From assembly GCF_017983445.1 (NCBI RefSeq), contig NZ_JAGOBJ010000008.1:224388-288387 (forward strand): a DNA stretch of 64,000 bases, written 5' to 3'. Position numbers and translations under genes: made by a program. Numbering within the stretch: position 1 is the stretch's first letter; the number at the start of each line of letters is the position of its first letter. Under the pieces are notes generated by a model that had not been told where the DNA came from, did not search any database, and was given only the letters and a program-made list of their open reading frames with translations. The stretch is from Halomonas sp. Its GTDB lineage: Bacteria > Pseudomonadota > Gammaproteobacteria > Pseudomonadales > Halomonadaceae. This document shows positions 1-8,070 of the stretch, piece by piece.

Positions 1-923
1 GTATAGGCACGGACATACTCATGATGAATCTGATCGGTTTCGATCAAGTAGCTGATAAGACCACCCAGAAAAGCGATATCGGTGCCGGTACGAATTTCCG
101 CGTAGTAGTCTGCCACCGCTGCCGTGCGGTTGAAGCGGGGATCGACCACTATCAAGCGGGCATCGTTATGCTCCTTGGCTTCCATCACCCAGCGAAAACC
201 AACGGGGTGCGCCTCGGCGGCATTGCCACCCATGACGAGAATAAGATCAGCGTTGCGGATGTCGACCCAGTGATTGGTCATGGCACCGCGACCGAATGTT
301 GGGGCAAGACCTGCCACCGTCGGTCCGTGTCAGACGCGTGCCTGGTTGTCGAGTACCACCATGCCAAGACTGCGGACTATCTTCTGTGTCAGGTAAGCCG
401 TTTCGTTGGTCGAGGCGGACGCCGCCAGCATCCCGGTCGTGGTCCAGTGGTTAACCGTATTGCCTTCATCGTCCTGATCGACAAAGTTGGCATCGCGATC
501 ATTCTTCATGTGTCGGGCGATACGTGTCAGCGCGTCGTCCCAGCTGATGCGTTTCCACTCATCGGTGCCGGGTTCGCGTACCTGAGGATACTTAAGGCGA
601 GATTCACTCTGAATGTAGTCGAGGAGCCCCGCACCTTTGGGGCACAGCGAGCCGCGACTGACCGGATGATCCGGGTCGCCCTCGACATGGTAAATGCTAT
701 CAATACTGTTGATCGCCCCATCGCCGCGGCTATAGAGAAGCACGCCACAGCCCACCGAGCAGTAAGTGCAGTTGCTGCGGGTTATCTTGGCGCCAGTCAG
801 CTTGAACTGGCGGATCGATGCGAGTGCGGGTTCAGGGGCAAAGCCCATCATGGCCATGCTTGAGGTGGCCATACCGACTGCCCCGAGTTTAAAGAACTGT
901 CTTCGCGTAACCTTCAGCGTCAT
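1..923 (-). CDS. fdnG: Formate dehydrogenase (FDH-N type) alpha subunit, selenoprotein, 5' part
   Basis: This is the N-terminal part of a molybdopterin formate dehydrogenase catalytic subunit; the gene runs off the left edge. It starts with a Tat signal (RRQFFK at residues 8-13, then a hydrophobic run), so the enzyme is exported. A 4Fe-4S ligand set follows (C-x2-C-x3-C, then a distal Cys in GSLCPKG). The frame meets a TGA at 330-332 (codon 198) directly after LDNQARV. Beyond it the same frame stays open to the window edge and continues as HGPTVAG and further FdnG-like sequence, so the TGA is read as selenocysteine. The ATG at 923 has AGGAGG five bases upstream; the in-frame GTG at 926 is too close to it. 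Formate oxidation would feed electrons to the membrane through beta and gamma subunits lying outside the window. Confidence 0.9.
301..332 (-). promoter_or_regulatory. Sec codon and bacterial SECIS hairpin in fdnG
   Basis: The UGA at 332-330 is followed 11 bases later by a small hairpin. A GG/CC step is followed by a single bulged U and a GGCA/UGCC stem (312-315 with 303-306), capped by a loop GGUCU (311-307). A bulged U and a GGUC-containing loop are the features recognised by SelB in the fdhF and fdnG SECIS elements of E. coli. This supports selenocysteine insertion rather than termination. Confidence 0.85.
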
Positions 924-1071
924 CACGGCCTCCTGTCGATTTGTTCTGAATGTCGTAAGTCCCGGAAAATGACATATCCATTAAGCATAGTGAGTCTTTT
1001 CTTGTTTGGCGATGCGTCGCGGTGTCATTTTGCCAATGAAAAACTTACCTTCAGGATTTGCTGGCAATGGC

Positions 1072-1470
1072 TTAATCGGACGAATCAGACGTACTGGCCT
1101 GAGGCTCACCATCTTCCCGGCGCCCACTGTCATCGGCACCTAGCGGTTCATCCGGAAAAAGCGTCTCTTCTCGCTCAGGTGTCTCAGTTTCGTAGGTGGG
1201 ATCAGCATCGGACTGGGAGGCCGGGGTCTGGAACATGGCATCGCCCCGTGATTGGCCACCACCGGTGGTCTCATCCTCCTGGTCCATATCCGCACCGGTA
1301 ATGCCGCTTGTGGTGCCCGCCGTGCCGGTATCTATATTCGGCTTCTCGGGCATTGCGTTGGGAAGTACGCCGCTTTCATTCTGTGGCGCCGCCGGCTCGG
1401 CAGCATGGAGCGTAATCATGGAGCCAGCGCCTAACAGGGCAACAAGGAGGGGGAGCGTGCGTCGTATCAT
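1072..1470 (-). CDS. Small exported acidic protein of unknown function
   Basis: A 132-residue protein I do not recognise. It opens with MIRRTLPLLVALLGAG and a hydrophobic stretch ending near HAAEP, a likely signal peptide. The mature part is low in complexity and rich in D, E, T, S, G and P with almost no hydrophobic core, so it is probably disordered or periplasmic. The ATG at 1470 has AAGGAG seven bases upstream; the longer frame to 1566 would place the signal peptide internally and is rejected. It lies about 205 bp downstream of topB on the same strand. The acidity fits a halophile's exported proteins. Function unknown. Confidence 0.6.
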   Translation of the reverse strand: MIRRTLPLLVALLGAGSMITLHAAEPAAPQNESGVLPNAMPEKPNIDTGTAGTTSGITGADMDQEDETTGGGQSRGDAMFQTPASQSDADPTYETETPEREETLFPDEPLGADDSGRREDGEPQASTSDSSD

Positions 1471-1675
1471 GCTTGAACTCCTTGAATGGGCTAAGTCAAA
1501 TGAGTTTAAGGCCTTTTGGGCTGAGCGCTTCACATTGTCTTCAACATGCTCAAAAAGTCGCTCCATGCTGACGTTGAGTTAAAGGCAACTTTGGCATATC
1601 TACTTTCTGTATAGACAGTAGTGCCGCTTGGCGCAAGCACATGGGTTAAGTAGTGTTCATCCCGCCATCGTTATT

Positions 1676-3586
1676 CTACTTCTTACTTCCACCGGTACTT
1701 TTTCTCTTTGTATAGCGCTTTCTTGGCTTGCTTGTACGCTTGGCTGGGCTACTTGCTTCGCCCTGAGCCGTTTGCAGGCTCTGCCTGAGTTTGGCAACAT
1801 CGCTTTGACTAAGCAGGGCGCGAAGGTCATCCAGCAGCGCCTGCTGAAAAGCGCCTGCATCATCCTGCTGTTCCGAAATGGAGCGCAAGCGCTGTTCCCA
1901 AAGGGCTGTGCGTTCCGGCGTGCTGACCGCGCTTGGCAGGGCGGCGATTAATGCGCTACCCAGTTTGGTGGCACGCAGGGCTTTTTGCTGGCGCACCAGG
2001 TAGCCGCGCTGTACCAGGGTTTCGATGATACCTGCGCGGGTGGCTTCGGTACCCAAGCCATCGGTGTCCCGCAAGGTTTTGCGAACGTTCGGGTCATCCA
2101 CATAGCGGCCGATATTCATCATCGCTTTAATAAGGCTTGCGTCAGTAAACGGCTCGGGTGGGCGGGTTTCCTTCTCTTCTACGCCTGCACCGAGCGCTTT
2201 GCAGCGTTCATTTTGGGTAAGCGGTGGCAGCGGCGGCGCTTCTTCTTTCGTGGTGAAGAGCGGTTTCCAGCCAGGGTCGAGGATGCTTTGGCCGCGGGCA
2301 CGAAAGGCCTCATTTAATAGAGTGAACTCGGCTTTGACTTCAAAGGTTCGCAGCGGGCGGTAGAACTGGGCCATCACGTTGCGCACTACCAGCCGGAATA
2401 CATGGCCTTCCGTGGCGGAAAGCTGGCTGAAATCCGCGGGCTTACCGGTAGGTGCCAGCGCATGGTGGGCGCCCACCTGCTTGTCGTTCCAGGCTTTGGA
2501 GCGTAGCGAAAAATCCGCGCCGTTCAGCCACTGCCTGAGCGTATCGTCATTTTGGCAGGCGCCGCTCAAACTACGTTGGGCGAGCGCCAGATGTTCTTCG
2601 GGCAGGTAGCGACAGTCCGAGCGTGGGTAGGTGATCAGCTTGTACTGCTCATAAAGGCGCTGGCAGATATCCAGCACCATCTGGGCAGAAAGCCCGAAGC
2701 GGCGGGCGGCGTCAACCTGAAGTGCCGAAAGCGAGTAGGGCAGCGGCGGCGCCTGGCGTTTTTCCTGCTGGTCGAGCTTGGTAAGCTGGCCGGTAGCCCC
2801 CGGCAATTGGGCCGCCAGCGCATCGGCAGGCGTGCGGTCAATCAAGCGGCCTTGGTCGTCTAAAGGCTGGTGTTCCTTGGGCGCCCACCAGGCGCGTAAC
2901 TGGCCTTTTTCAACCTGTAAGTCCGCCCAGAGCGGGTAGAACGGGTGAGGCCTGAAATCTCGGATGGCGTTATCGCGACGCACGATCAGCCCGAGTACCG
3001 GCGTTTGCACGCGGCCCACGGAAAGCACGCCATCATGGCCCGCCTGGCGGCCGGTGAGTGTCCAGGCGCGGGTAAGATTAATGCCATATAGCCAGTCAGC
3101 GCGCGAGCGGGCTTGCGCTGCCTGAAAAAGCGGCTGGAATTCTTGGTTGGAGCGCAGTTTGGCGAGCGCGCGACTGACCGCTGGGCGGTTCAAATCGCTG
3201 ATCAACAGGCGTTGAACCGGGCCGCGGTACTTCAGGTGCTCGATCACTTCCTGAACCAGCAACTGGCCTTCTCGGTCCGGGTCACCAGCATGAACAACAT
3301 CAGTGGCCTGCTTGATTAACTTACGAATCACCGCTAGCTGCCCACGCGCTTTATAACGCGGTGCCAGCTTCCAAGTGCCGGGCACTATGGGCAAACGGTC
3401 CAGCCTCCACTGTTTATCAGCGGGGTCGTAGGCCTCCGGGGGCGCTTGTTCCAGAAGATGGCCCAAACACCAGGTAACAGTCGTGTCGCCGCAAATAATA
3501 GCGCCTTCCTGACGTTTGGCGCTTGCGGGCAATGCCTCGGCAATCGCCCGAGCAAGGCTGGGTTTTTCGGCGATAATCAAGCGCAT
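1676..3586 (-). CDS. topB: DNA topoisomerase III
   Basis: Type IA topoisomerase of 636 residues (E. coli TopB is 653) that decatenates and relaxes negatively supercoiled DNA. The N-terminal Toprim domain begins MRLIIAEKPSLARAIAEAL and carries the metal-binding DPDREG motif at 102-107. The active-site tyrosine is Tyr320 in ITYPRSD. The C-terminus is strongly basic (KRTSKPRKRYTKRKSTGGSKK region), as in TopB tails that contact DNA; no zinc-finger repeats of the TopA kind are present. The gene stands alone between a porin terminator and a small exported protein, and nothing suggests a mobile-element-borne TopB. Confidence 0.95.
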   Translation of the reverse strand: MRLIIAEKPSLARAIAEALPASAKRQEGAIICGDTTVTWCLGHLLEQAPPEAYDPADKQWRLDRLPIVPGTWKLAPRYKARGQLAVIRKLIKQATDVVHAGDPDREGQLLVQEVIEHLKYRGPVQRLLISDLNRPAVSRALAKLRSNQEFQPLFQAAQARSRADWLYGINLTRAWTLTGRQAGHDGVLSVGRVQTPVLGLIVRRDNAIRDFRPHPFYPLWADLQVEKGQLRAWWAPKEHQPLDDQGRLIDRTPADALAAQLPGATGQLTKLDQQEKRQAPPLPYSLSALQVDAARRFGLSAQMVLDICQRLYEQYKLITYPRSDCRYLPEEHLALAQRSLSGACQNDDTLRQWLNGADFSLRSKAWNDKQVGAHHALAPTGKPADFSQLSATEGHVFRLVVRNVMAQFYRPLRTFEVKAEFTLLNEAFRARGQSILDPGWKPLFTTKEEAPPLPPLTQNERCKALGAGVEEKETRPPEPFTDASLIKAMMNIGRYVDDPNVRKTLRDTDGLGTEATRAGIIETLVQRGYLVRQQKALRATKLGSALIAALPSAVSTPERTALWEQRLRSISEQQDDAGAFQQALLDDLRALLSQSDVAKLRQSLQTAQGEASSPAKRTSKPRKRYTKRKSTGGSKK

Positions 3587-3686
3587 GCGTGGGAAGCCTT
3601 CAGGTGTGTTTGCGGTGTCCTATATTAGCAGAGACATGCCGGACACCAGAAGCTACCCGCCCCGGTGGGGCATTTTGCACACCAAA

Positions 3687-3710
3687 AGGCGGCTACCTGA
3701 GTAGCCGCCT
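3687..3710 (-). terminator. Rho-independent terminator after the porin gene
   Basis: A perfect 10-bp stem (AGGCGGCTAC / GTAGCCGCCT) with a 4-base loop. On the minus strand it is followed by TTTTGG. It lies about 50 bp beyond the porin stop and would close the 3.7-13 kb unidirectional locus. Confidence 0.75.
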
Positions 3711-3758
3711 GGGGCGTGCTTGGTAAGAAGCTTTGTCGGGATATTTTAGTTCAGCGCT

Positions 3759-4799
3759 TTAAAACTTCACTTCGACACCAATACCGTACAGGTCATCACG
3801 GGGGCGATCATCAAGACGTACGCGATCGACATTGTATTCGGCGTAGAGTTTGGCGCGCGGCATCACCTGATAGGAAACTCCGAAGACGTATTCATCTACG
3901 CGATTGCCTTCGTCCGCTAGGTTATCCTGGCCTTTTTCGTTGTTATAGCCTGCCATTAATAGAAAATCGCCTAGTTGATAAGCGCCGGCCAGTTCGTAGA
4001 AGTGGGTTGAGAATTCCTCGTTATCAGCGGCCTGCATGGATTTATAGCCGTTGATGGCACCCACGTAAAGAGAGTTGTAACGGTAGCCTGCGCCAAACCC
4101 CCAGCTGGTCATGTCACCAAGCATGGCCGTCGCGCCTTGAAATCTTTGGCGTTCGTAAGCGGTCACCAAATCCAGGCCGATATCGGTACTGTAACGAGCG
4201 GAAAGGCTGTATTGGTAGTTGCGGTCGCCATCGGTGGTTTCACGTGTGCGCCGGTCATCCTCAAATACATAGCTCGCGCGAAGGTCCCAGTTGCCGACAT
4301 CATAGCCAATGGTCAGCTGGTCATCTTTTTTGCTGGCAAAGGGCTTGATGCCATTAATTTTATTGTCGTTGGCAGAAGAGCCAAACAGCTCAAAAATATC
4401 GGTAACGTCAATCAACTGACTGGTTGAGCTTTTGGTTCGGCCGATTGCCATTTCCAACTGGTCGAGGTAGCGAAAACCCAGCCAGGCATAGCGCACATCA
4501 AGGCTATCGGTTTTAGCATCGTTTTCCTCTTCGGCGTTCATCTGCCACTCTAACTTACCCAGCAGATCTATTTCATCTGAGAAGCGATAGCGAAACTGGG
4601 TGCCCAGGCGGGCTTTACCATCACCACCAAAGTTCAAGCGCTTGGTCTTATCCTGCTTGTCGTATTTAAATGCGCCCGCCTCATACTGCACCTTACCGGT
4701 AAGGTCGACTCTAAGATCGTCTGCTTTATAGACAGTCGCCGCTTGAGCCGTTTGCATAGCAACGATAGAAACGGCGGTAAATACTAATAAATTCTTCAT
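3759..4799 (-). CDS. Outer-membrane porin (OmpC/PhoE-like general porin family)
   Basis: A 346-residue Gram-negative porin. The signal peptide MKNLLVFTAVSIVAMQTAQA is followed by a mature protein made of alternating amphipathic strands. It has many acidic residues, GRTKSSTSQL near the centre as in the constriction-loop region of trimeric porins, and a terminal Phe (GVEVKF) for BAM recognition. It lets small hydrophilic solutes cross the outer membrane. Its place at the end of the phosphatase/ABC transporter locus, in the same direction and 116 bp after the histidine phosphatase, suggests it may be the entry pore for that system's substrate. A general housekeeping porin is the alternative. Confidence 0.85.
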   Translation of the reverse strand: MKNLLVFTAVSIVAMQTAQAATVYKADDLRVDLTGKVQYEAGAFKYDKQDKTKRLNFGGDGKARLGTQFRYRFSDEIDLLGKLEWQMNAEEENDAKTDSLDVRYAWLGFRYLDQLEMAIGRTKSSTSQLIDVTDIFELFGSSANDNKINGIKPFASKKDDQLTIGYDVGNWDLRASYVFEDDRRTRETTDGDRNYQYSLSARYSTDIGLDLVTAYERQRFQGATAMLGDMTSWGFGAGYRYNSLYVGAINGYKSMQAADNEEFSTHFYELAGAYQLGDFLLMAGYNNEKGQDNLADEGNRVDEYVFGVSYQVMPRAKLYAEYNVDRVRLDDRPRDDLYGIGVEVKF

Positions 4800-4840
4800 T
4801 TTCCGATCCCTGAATCAAGATTAAGGCAGCAAGAACCCGT

Positions 4841-4864
4841 TCCTTTAATTCGATAATTAAAGGA
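4841..4864. repeat. Perfect 10-bp inverted repeat upstream of the porin gene
   Basis: TCCTTTAATT / AATTAAAGGA separated by CGAT, about 42 bp upstream of the porin ATG and downstream of the histidine phosphatase stop. There is no T-tract, so an operator or an mRNA-stabilising hairpin is as likely as a terminator. Confidence 0.4.
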
Positions 4865-4915
4865 GCTGAAACGTCAGTAGCGTTTTTTAGTTAATTAAGA
4901 TTTTATGCTTGATGA

Positions 4916-6337
4916 TTAAAAGTGGTTTTTTAACAGTTCAACGTTATCTTCAAGTGTGCTGTTTAAAGCAACGCCACTGTTTTCAAGTTTTTCGGTGTAA
5001 TAGTCTTTAATGCTTTCCCAGGAGTAATAAGGGAATGTAGCTGTAGTGATTGGAAAGGCTATTTCCTGCTCATTGCGCAGCATTTTTATCAGGTGATCGC
5101 CATTATTTTCGTAAATAATCCATTGGATATTGGCACCCATAGGCGTTATCTCAGATCCTTTCCATATTTCGGCGACTAGGTCAGGGTTATCTTGGCTTTC
5201 ATTAGCGCCTGCTATATCCAGATAAGAAGAAAGCGGAATAATCGTTTCTGCATGGCCGAAATTGAAGATGCCGCTAAGGTTATTGTCCTGTAATGCATTG
5301 TCAGTTGAGACCAGCAGTTCCTTGACGAGCGGCGCTGCGATGTCTTGCGGAAGGTCGGTGCTGGTTAGCGATGGGCCCTTGGCATAATAGGTTTCCAGTA
5401 TGTCGAGTTTCTCGTACCAGGCCAGCTGATCCTGGGTGAAGTATTGACCAAAATCGAAGGTGCCCTCCTGAGTTATGTTGGAGGCAATAATGTAAAGCTG
5501 ATAAAGGTTATTGGCGGCATCTTCTGGGCTTCTCAGTTTGACTCTGCCTTTTTCATCTTCAAAAGCGAGTGTGCCGTCAGACAACGCTTCGTAGAGCTCC
5601 TCGCCAATAAACTGGCTCATGATGGTTTGGGCGAATTCAGCTGTTTGGGGCTGCTGATCCAGATATGCTTCCAGGACTTCTTGCCATTCACCGCCACTTT
5701 TATAGGCTTTGTACTGAGTGGCCAGATCGTAGGGCCGAAGATACGGATCGCTGCCTTTTGCATACTGCTCGGCGGTAATCGGGGGCGTCTGCTCGCCCAG
5801 CGCTACTTTAAGCCCTTCAAGGAAATGGTCGCGGCTTTGCGGCGCACGGTCTTTATAAGTGGCATGTGCCTCAATAGGGCGTCCGCTTTCAAATACGTCG
5901 GCAAACTGCTTACCCATGCGTTGGCCAATAGCATTAAGCTCTTCACCGCCTGATAAAGACAGCTCACCGTAAACATCTTTCTCCACTTCCATAAGGCGCG
6001 CTATTTGCTGCTGTAACGCTTGGCCAGCATCTGTTAGCTGCTGCTCTTGTTCAGCCAACGCCAGTAGCTCGTTAAGCGTTTTGTCATACTTTGCGCTGGA
6101 AAGATGGCGCGAGCCATGTCGTCCCACGTAATTGATAAATACCGGCTGATAGCCTTCAGGGGCGGGCGTATAGCGGGTGGCGACATAGGGATAGGGTGAC
6201 TTTGTACTGAGGTGCGCATCAATAGCGGCGTCAGGATTAACTTCAGGAGTGTTCTCTGCCAATGCGTTAGAGGATAACAGCCAGGCCGTAGCGGCCAGGG
6301 CGGTAAGGCATAGGGAGCGTGGAGCGAAGGCTTGCAT
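4916..6337 (-). CDS. Periplasmic MINPP/phytase-type histidine phosphatase
   Basis: A 473-residue histidine acid phosphatase (branch 2). The N-terminal 27 residues form a signal peptide ending in SNALA. The catalytic motif is RHGSRH at 73-78, with His74 the expected phosphohistidine. The proton-donor motif near residue 362 is HAE (GHAETIIPL), not the HD of AppA-type phytases. RHGxRH together with HAE is the signature of multiple inositol polyphosphate phosphatases (MINPP). The expected reaction is stepwise dephosphorylation of phytate or other inositol polyphosphates, though other organophosphates remain possible. An AAAGGA lies about 11 bases before the ATG. It sits between the LacI regulator and the porin of the same locus, which supports extracytoplasmic substrate processing. 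Confidence 0.85.
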   Translation of the reverse strand: MQAFAPRSLCLTALAATAWLLSSNALAENTPEVNPDAAIDAHLSTKSPYPYVATRYTPAPEGYQPVFINYVGRHGSRHLSSAKYDKTLNELLALAEQEQQLTDAGQALQQQIARLMEVEKDVYGELSLSGGEELNAIGQRMGKQFADVFESGRPIEAHATYKDRAPQSRDHFLEGLKVALGEQTPPITAEQYAKGSDPYLRPYDLATQYKAYKSGGEWQEVLEAYLDQQPQTAEFAQTIMSQFIGEELYEALSDGTLAFEDEKGRVKLRSPEDAANNLYQLYIIASNITQEGTFDFGQYFTQDQLAWYEKLDILETYYAKGPSLTSTDLPQDIAAPLVKELLVSTDNALQDNNLSGIFNFGHAETIIPLSSYLDIAGANESQDNPDLVAEIWKGSEITPMGANIQWIIYENNGDHLIKMLRNEQEIAFPITTATFPYYSWESIKDYYTEKLENSGVALNSTLEDNVELLKNHF

Positions 6338-6366
6338 GGTTTAGCGTTTCCTTTCTCGGTCATAGG

Positions 6367-6390
6367 GACATGCCGTTAGCGCAACATGTC
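6367..6390. promoter_or_regulatory. Candidate LacI-type operator upstream of the histidine phosphatase
   Basis: Inverted arms GACATG (6367-6372) and CATGTC (6385-6390) flank an imperfectly symmetric core TGCCGTTAGCGCAA, 30-53 bp upstream of the phosphatase ATG and just downstream of the LacI gene. Symmetry and position are seen; assignment to the LacI protein is inference. Confidence 0.35.
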
Positions 6391-6473
6391 AGGTTTTGGG
6401 CACAGGGGTGCCCCGTCGCCATGAAATAAGGCGAATTAAAATGATTACTTGGCTGTTTTAGCGGGAGTAGCCG

Positions 6474-7475
6474 CTAGCCGGGGCGAATGGTGCTACGCCA
6501 TACGGGCCTGGCAGGTAGCTGGATGATCTGGCTGATATCATTTTCATCCGCCAGCTGCTTAGCGATGCAGGCAGCAATTTCCTCAACCGGGTGATGAAAG
6601 GTAGTCAGGTCATAGCTTTGCCAGCTGGCTTGCTCGATATTATCGAAGCCCATCACGCAGAGGTCTTGAGGAATATCGAGCTTGAATGTTTGACGGGCCG
6701 TATCTAAAAATCCGCACGCCAGCAGGTCGGTGGTACAGAGCACGGCATCCGGCCGCTGCGAGCGGGCCAGTAACTGCCGGGCGGCTTCCTGCCCCGTGGC
6801 GTAGTGGGTAGGACCTGCCCGCACAATAGAGATGGGCAAGCCCGCCTCATTGACTGCCTGGCTAAAGGCTTGCTCACGTGCGACAAGGCTTGGGGTGCAG
6901 GCAGTGGATGTTACTAACCCAAAAGAGCGGCACCCCGCTCGATAAAACAGATCAAAGGCTTCCTGCATCGCCGCTTCATGATCAAGCGTAATATGCACTG
7001 GACCGGTAAACTCCTGGCCTCGGTTAACCAGCACCACGCGCAGCCCGCTTTGGATACAGGTTTGAACCAGCGATTCAGCTGGAGCGCCTGACAGAACCAC
7101 GATAGCGCTTGCCCGGTATTTCAGCGCCTGATGTAAAGCGCTTTCTACAGCTTCTTCCTCGCCTGAGGTGTTAATCAGCATGACCGCACGGCCCAACGCC
7201 TGGATATGACGACTAACGGCCTCCAGCAGGCTGGATAAAAACGGCGATGATAGGTGATCACCCACCAGGCACACCGGGCGTGAACTCTCCTGGGAAAGAC
7301 CACGGGCCAAGTGGTTGACGTGATAATTAAGCTCTTTGGCTGCCGCAAGCACCTTTTGGCGCGTTTCCTCGGAAACGCTGGCGCCGTCGGTGAAAGTGCG
7401 CGACACGGCGGAACGTGACACACCGGCCAAACGGGCTACTTCTTCCGCACTAGCAAACTTGCGTGAGCTGCTCAT
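6474..7475 (-). CDS. LacI-family transcriptional regulator
   Basis: A 333-residue regulator. The N-terminal helix-turn-helix (ASAEEVARLAGVSRSAVSRTF) is typical of LacI/PurR proteins and is followed by a hinge (LNYHVNHLARGL) and a periplasmic-binding-protein-like effector domain (from about residue 67, with CTTDLLACGFLDTAR and VMGFDNIE). It probably senses a sugar- or polyol-like ligand in the cytoplasm. Its start overlaps the end of the upstream phosphatase gene by 26 bp, so the regulator is cotranscribed with the genes it probably controls. The absence of carbohydrate kinases nearby and the presence of phosphatases suggest the inducer is a dephosphorylated or phosphorylated polyol. Confidence 0.93.
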   Translation of the reverse strand: MSSSRKFASAEEVARLAGVSRSAVSRTFTDGASVSEETRQKVLAAAKELNYHVNHLARGLSQESSRPVCLVGDHLSSPFLSSLLEAVSRHIQALGRAVMLINTSGEEEAVESALHQALKYRASAIVVLSGAPAESLVQTCIQSGLRVVLVNRGQEFTGPVHITLDHEAAMQEAFDLFYRAGCRSFGLVTSTACTPSLVAREQAFSQAVNEAGLPISIVRAGPTHYATGQEAARQLLARSQRPDAVLCTTDLLACGFLDTARQTFKLDIPQDLCVMGFDNIEQASWQSYDLTTFHHPVEEIAACIAKQLADENDISQIIQLPARPVWRSTIRPG

Positions 7476-8070
7476 CGGGTGCCTCTTGCAACAGCTGTTT
7501 TATTTGTCTGGCCGCAATGCGGGCCGCTTCAAATAGCTCTGGTTTGGGCGTTTCAAACCACTCATCCGGGTGCAGCTGCCGTTCCTTGCGAACATGAGCA
7601 ACCGCGCTTTCAAGCGTAGGGTAACGGTTAGGCAATTCCAGATGTAGAAACAAAGATACCAGCGTGACCGAACGACTACGCCCTCCGCGACAGTGAACCA
7701 GCACGTTGCCTTTTTCACGAAGCGGGTAGGAAGGCTTGTCGGGCATAATCTGATCCAGCGCCGCCCTTAAAATGAAATAGGCAGCCAGCATCTGCTCGTG
7801 GGGGTTGCCCGGGCCGTCAATCATGCCGATCTTGTAATACCGAAACCTGCCTGGGCCCTGAATGAAACCGTTGGGCGTAGGCGGAAGACTGGTATCCACC
7901 AGGTTAATATCCAGGTTGACGGCGCAGTTGATCACCGTGGTAATACCGTTTTCTTCCAACAACGCCGGGCTGCTGGCGGCCTGACTATCGCCAATATAAA
8001 GTGCCACGTTACGCCCCGGCAGGCACGGTTCGATCAGGCTCATGGGAGGGCGCGGATAGTGTTTTGTCAT
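7450..8070 (-). CDS. Dual-specificity-type protein phosphatase family enzyme
   Basis: A 206-residue cytoplasmic phosphatase of the cysteine-dependent DSP/PTP superfamily. The P-loop is HCRGGRSRS at 126-134, a CX5R motif with Cys127 nucleophile and Arg133, and Asp85 in GMIDGPG is a likely general acid. The family acts on phosphoproteins but also on phosphoinositides and small phosphate esters, and PTP-like enzymes include phytases. Its start overlaps the inositol-monophosphatase stop in an ATGA (8067-8070), and its end overlaps the LacI gene, so all three are translationally coupled. No signal peptide is seen. In this setting a small-molecule substrate delivered by the adjacent ABC transporter is more likely than a phosphoprotein. 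Confidence 0.85.
   Translation of the reverse strand: MTKHYPRPPMSLIEPCLPGRNVALYIGDSQAASSPALLEENGITTVINCAVNLDINLVDTSLPPTPNGFIQGPGRFRYYKIGMIDGPGNPHEQMLAAYFILRAALDQIMPDKPSYPLREKGNVLVHCRGGRSRSVTLVSLFLHLELPNRYPTLESAVAHVRKERQLHPDEWFETPKPELFEAARIAARQIKQLLQEAPDEQLTQVC

Noticed and set aside
21-863. 280-residue open frame on the plus strand
   Set aside because: It lies antisense to fdnG, has no ribosome site, and encodes no recognisable family. The real gene on the minus strand has a Tat signal, Fe-S ligands and a Sec codon.
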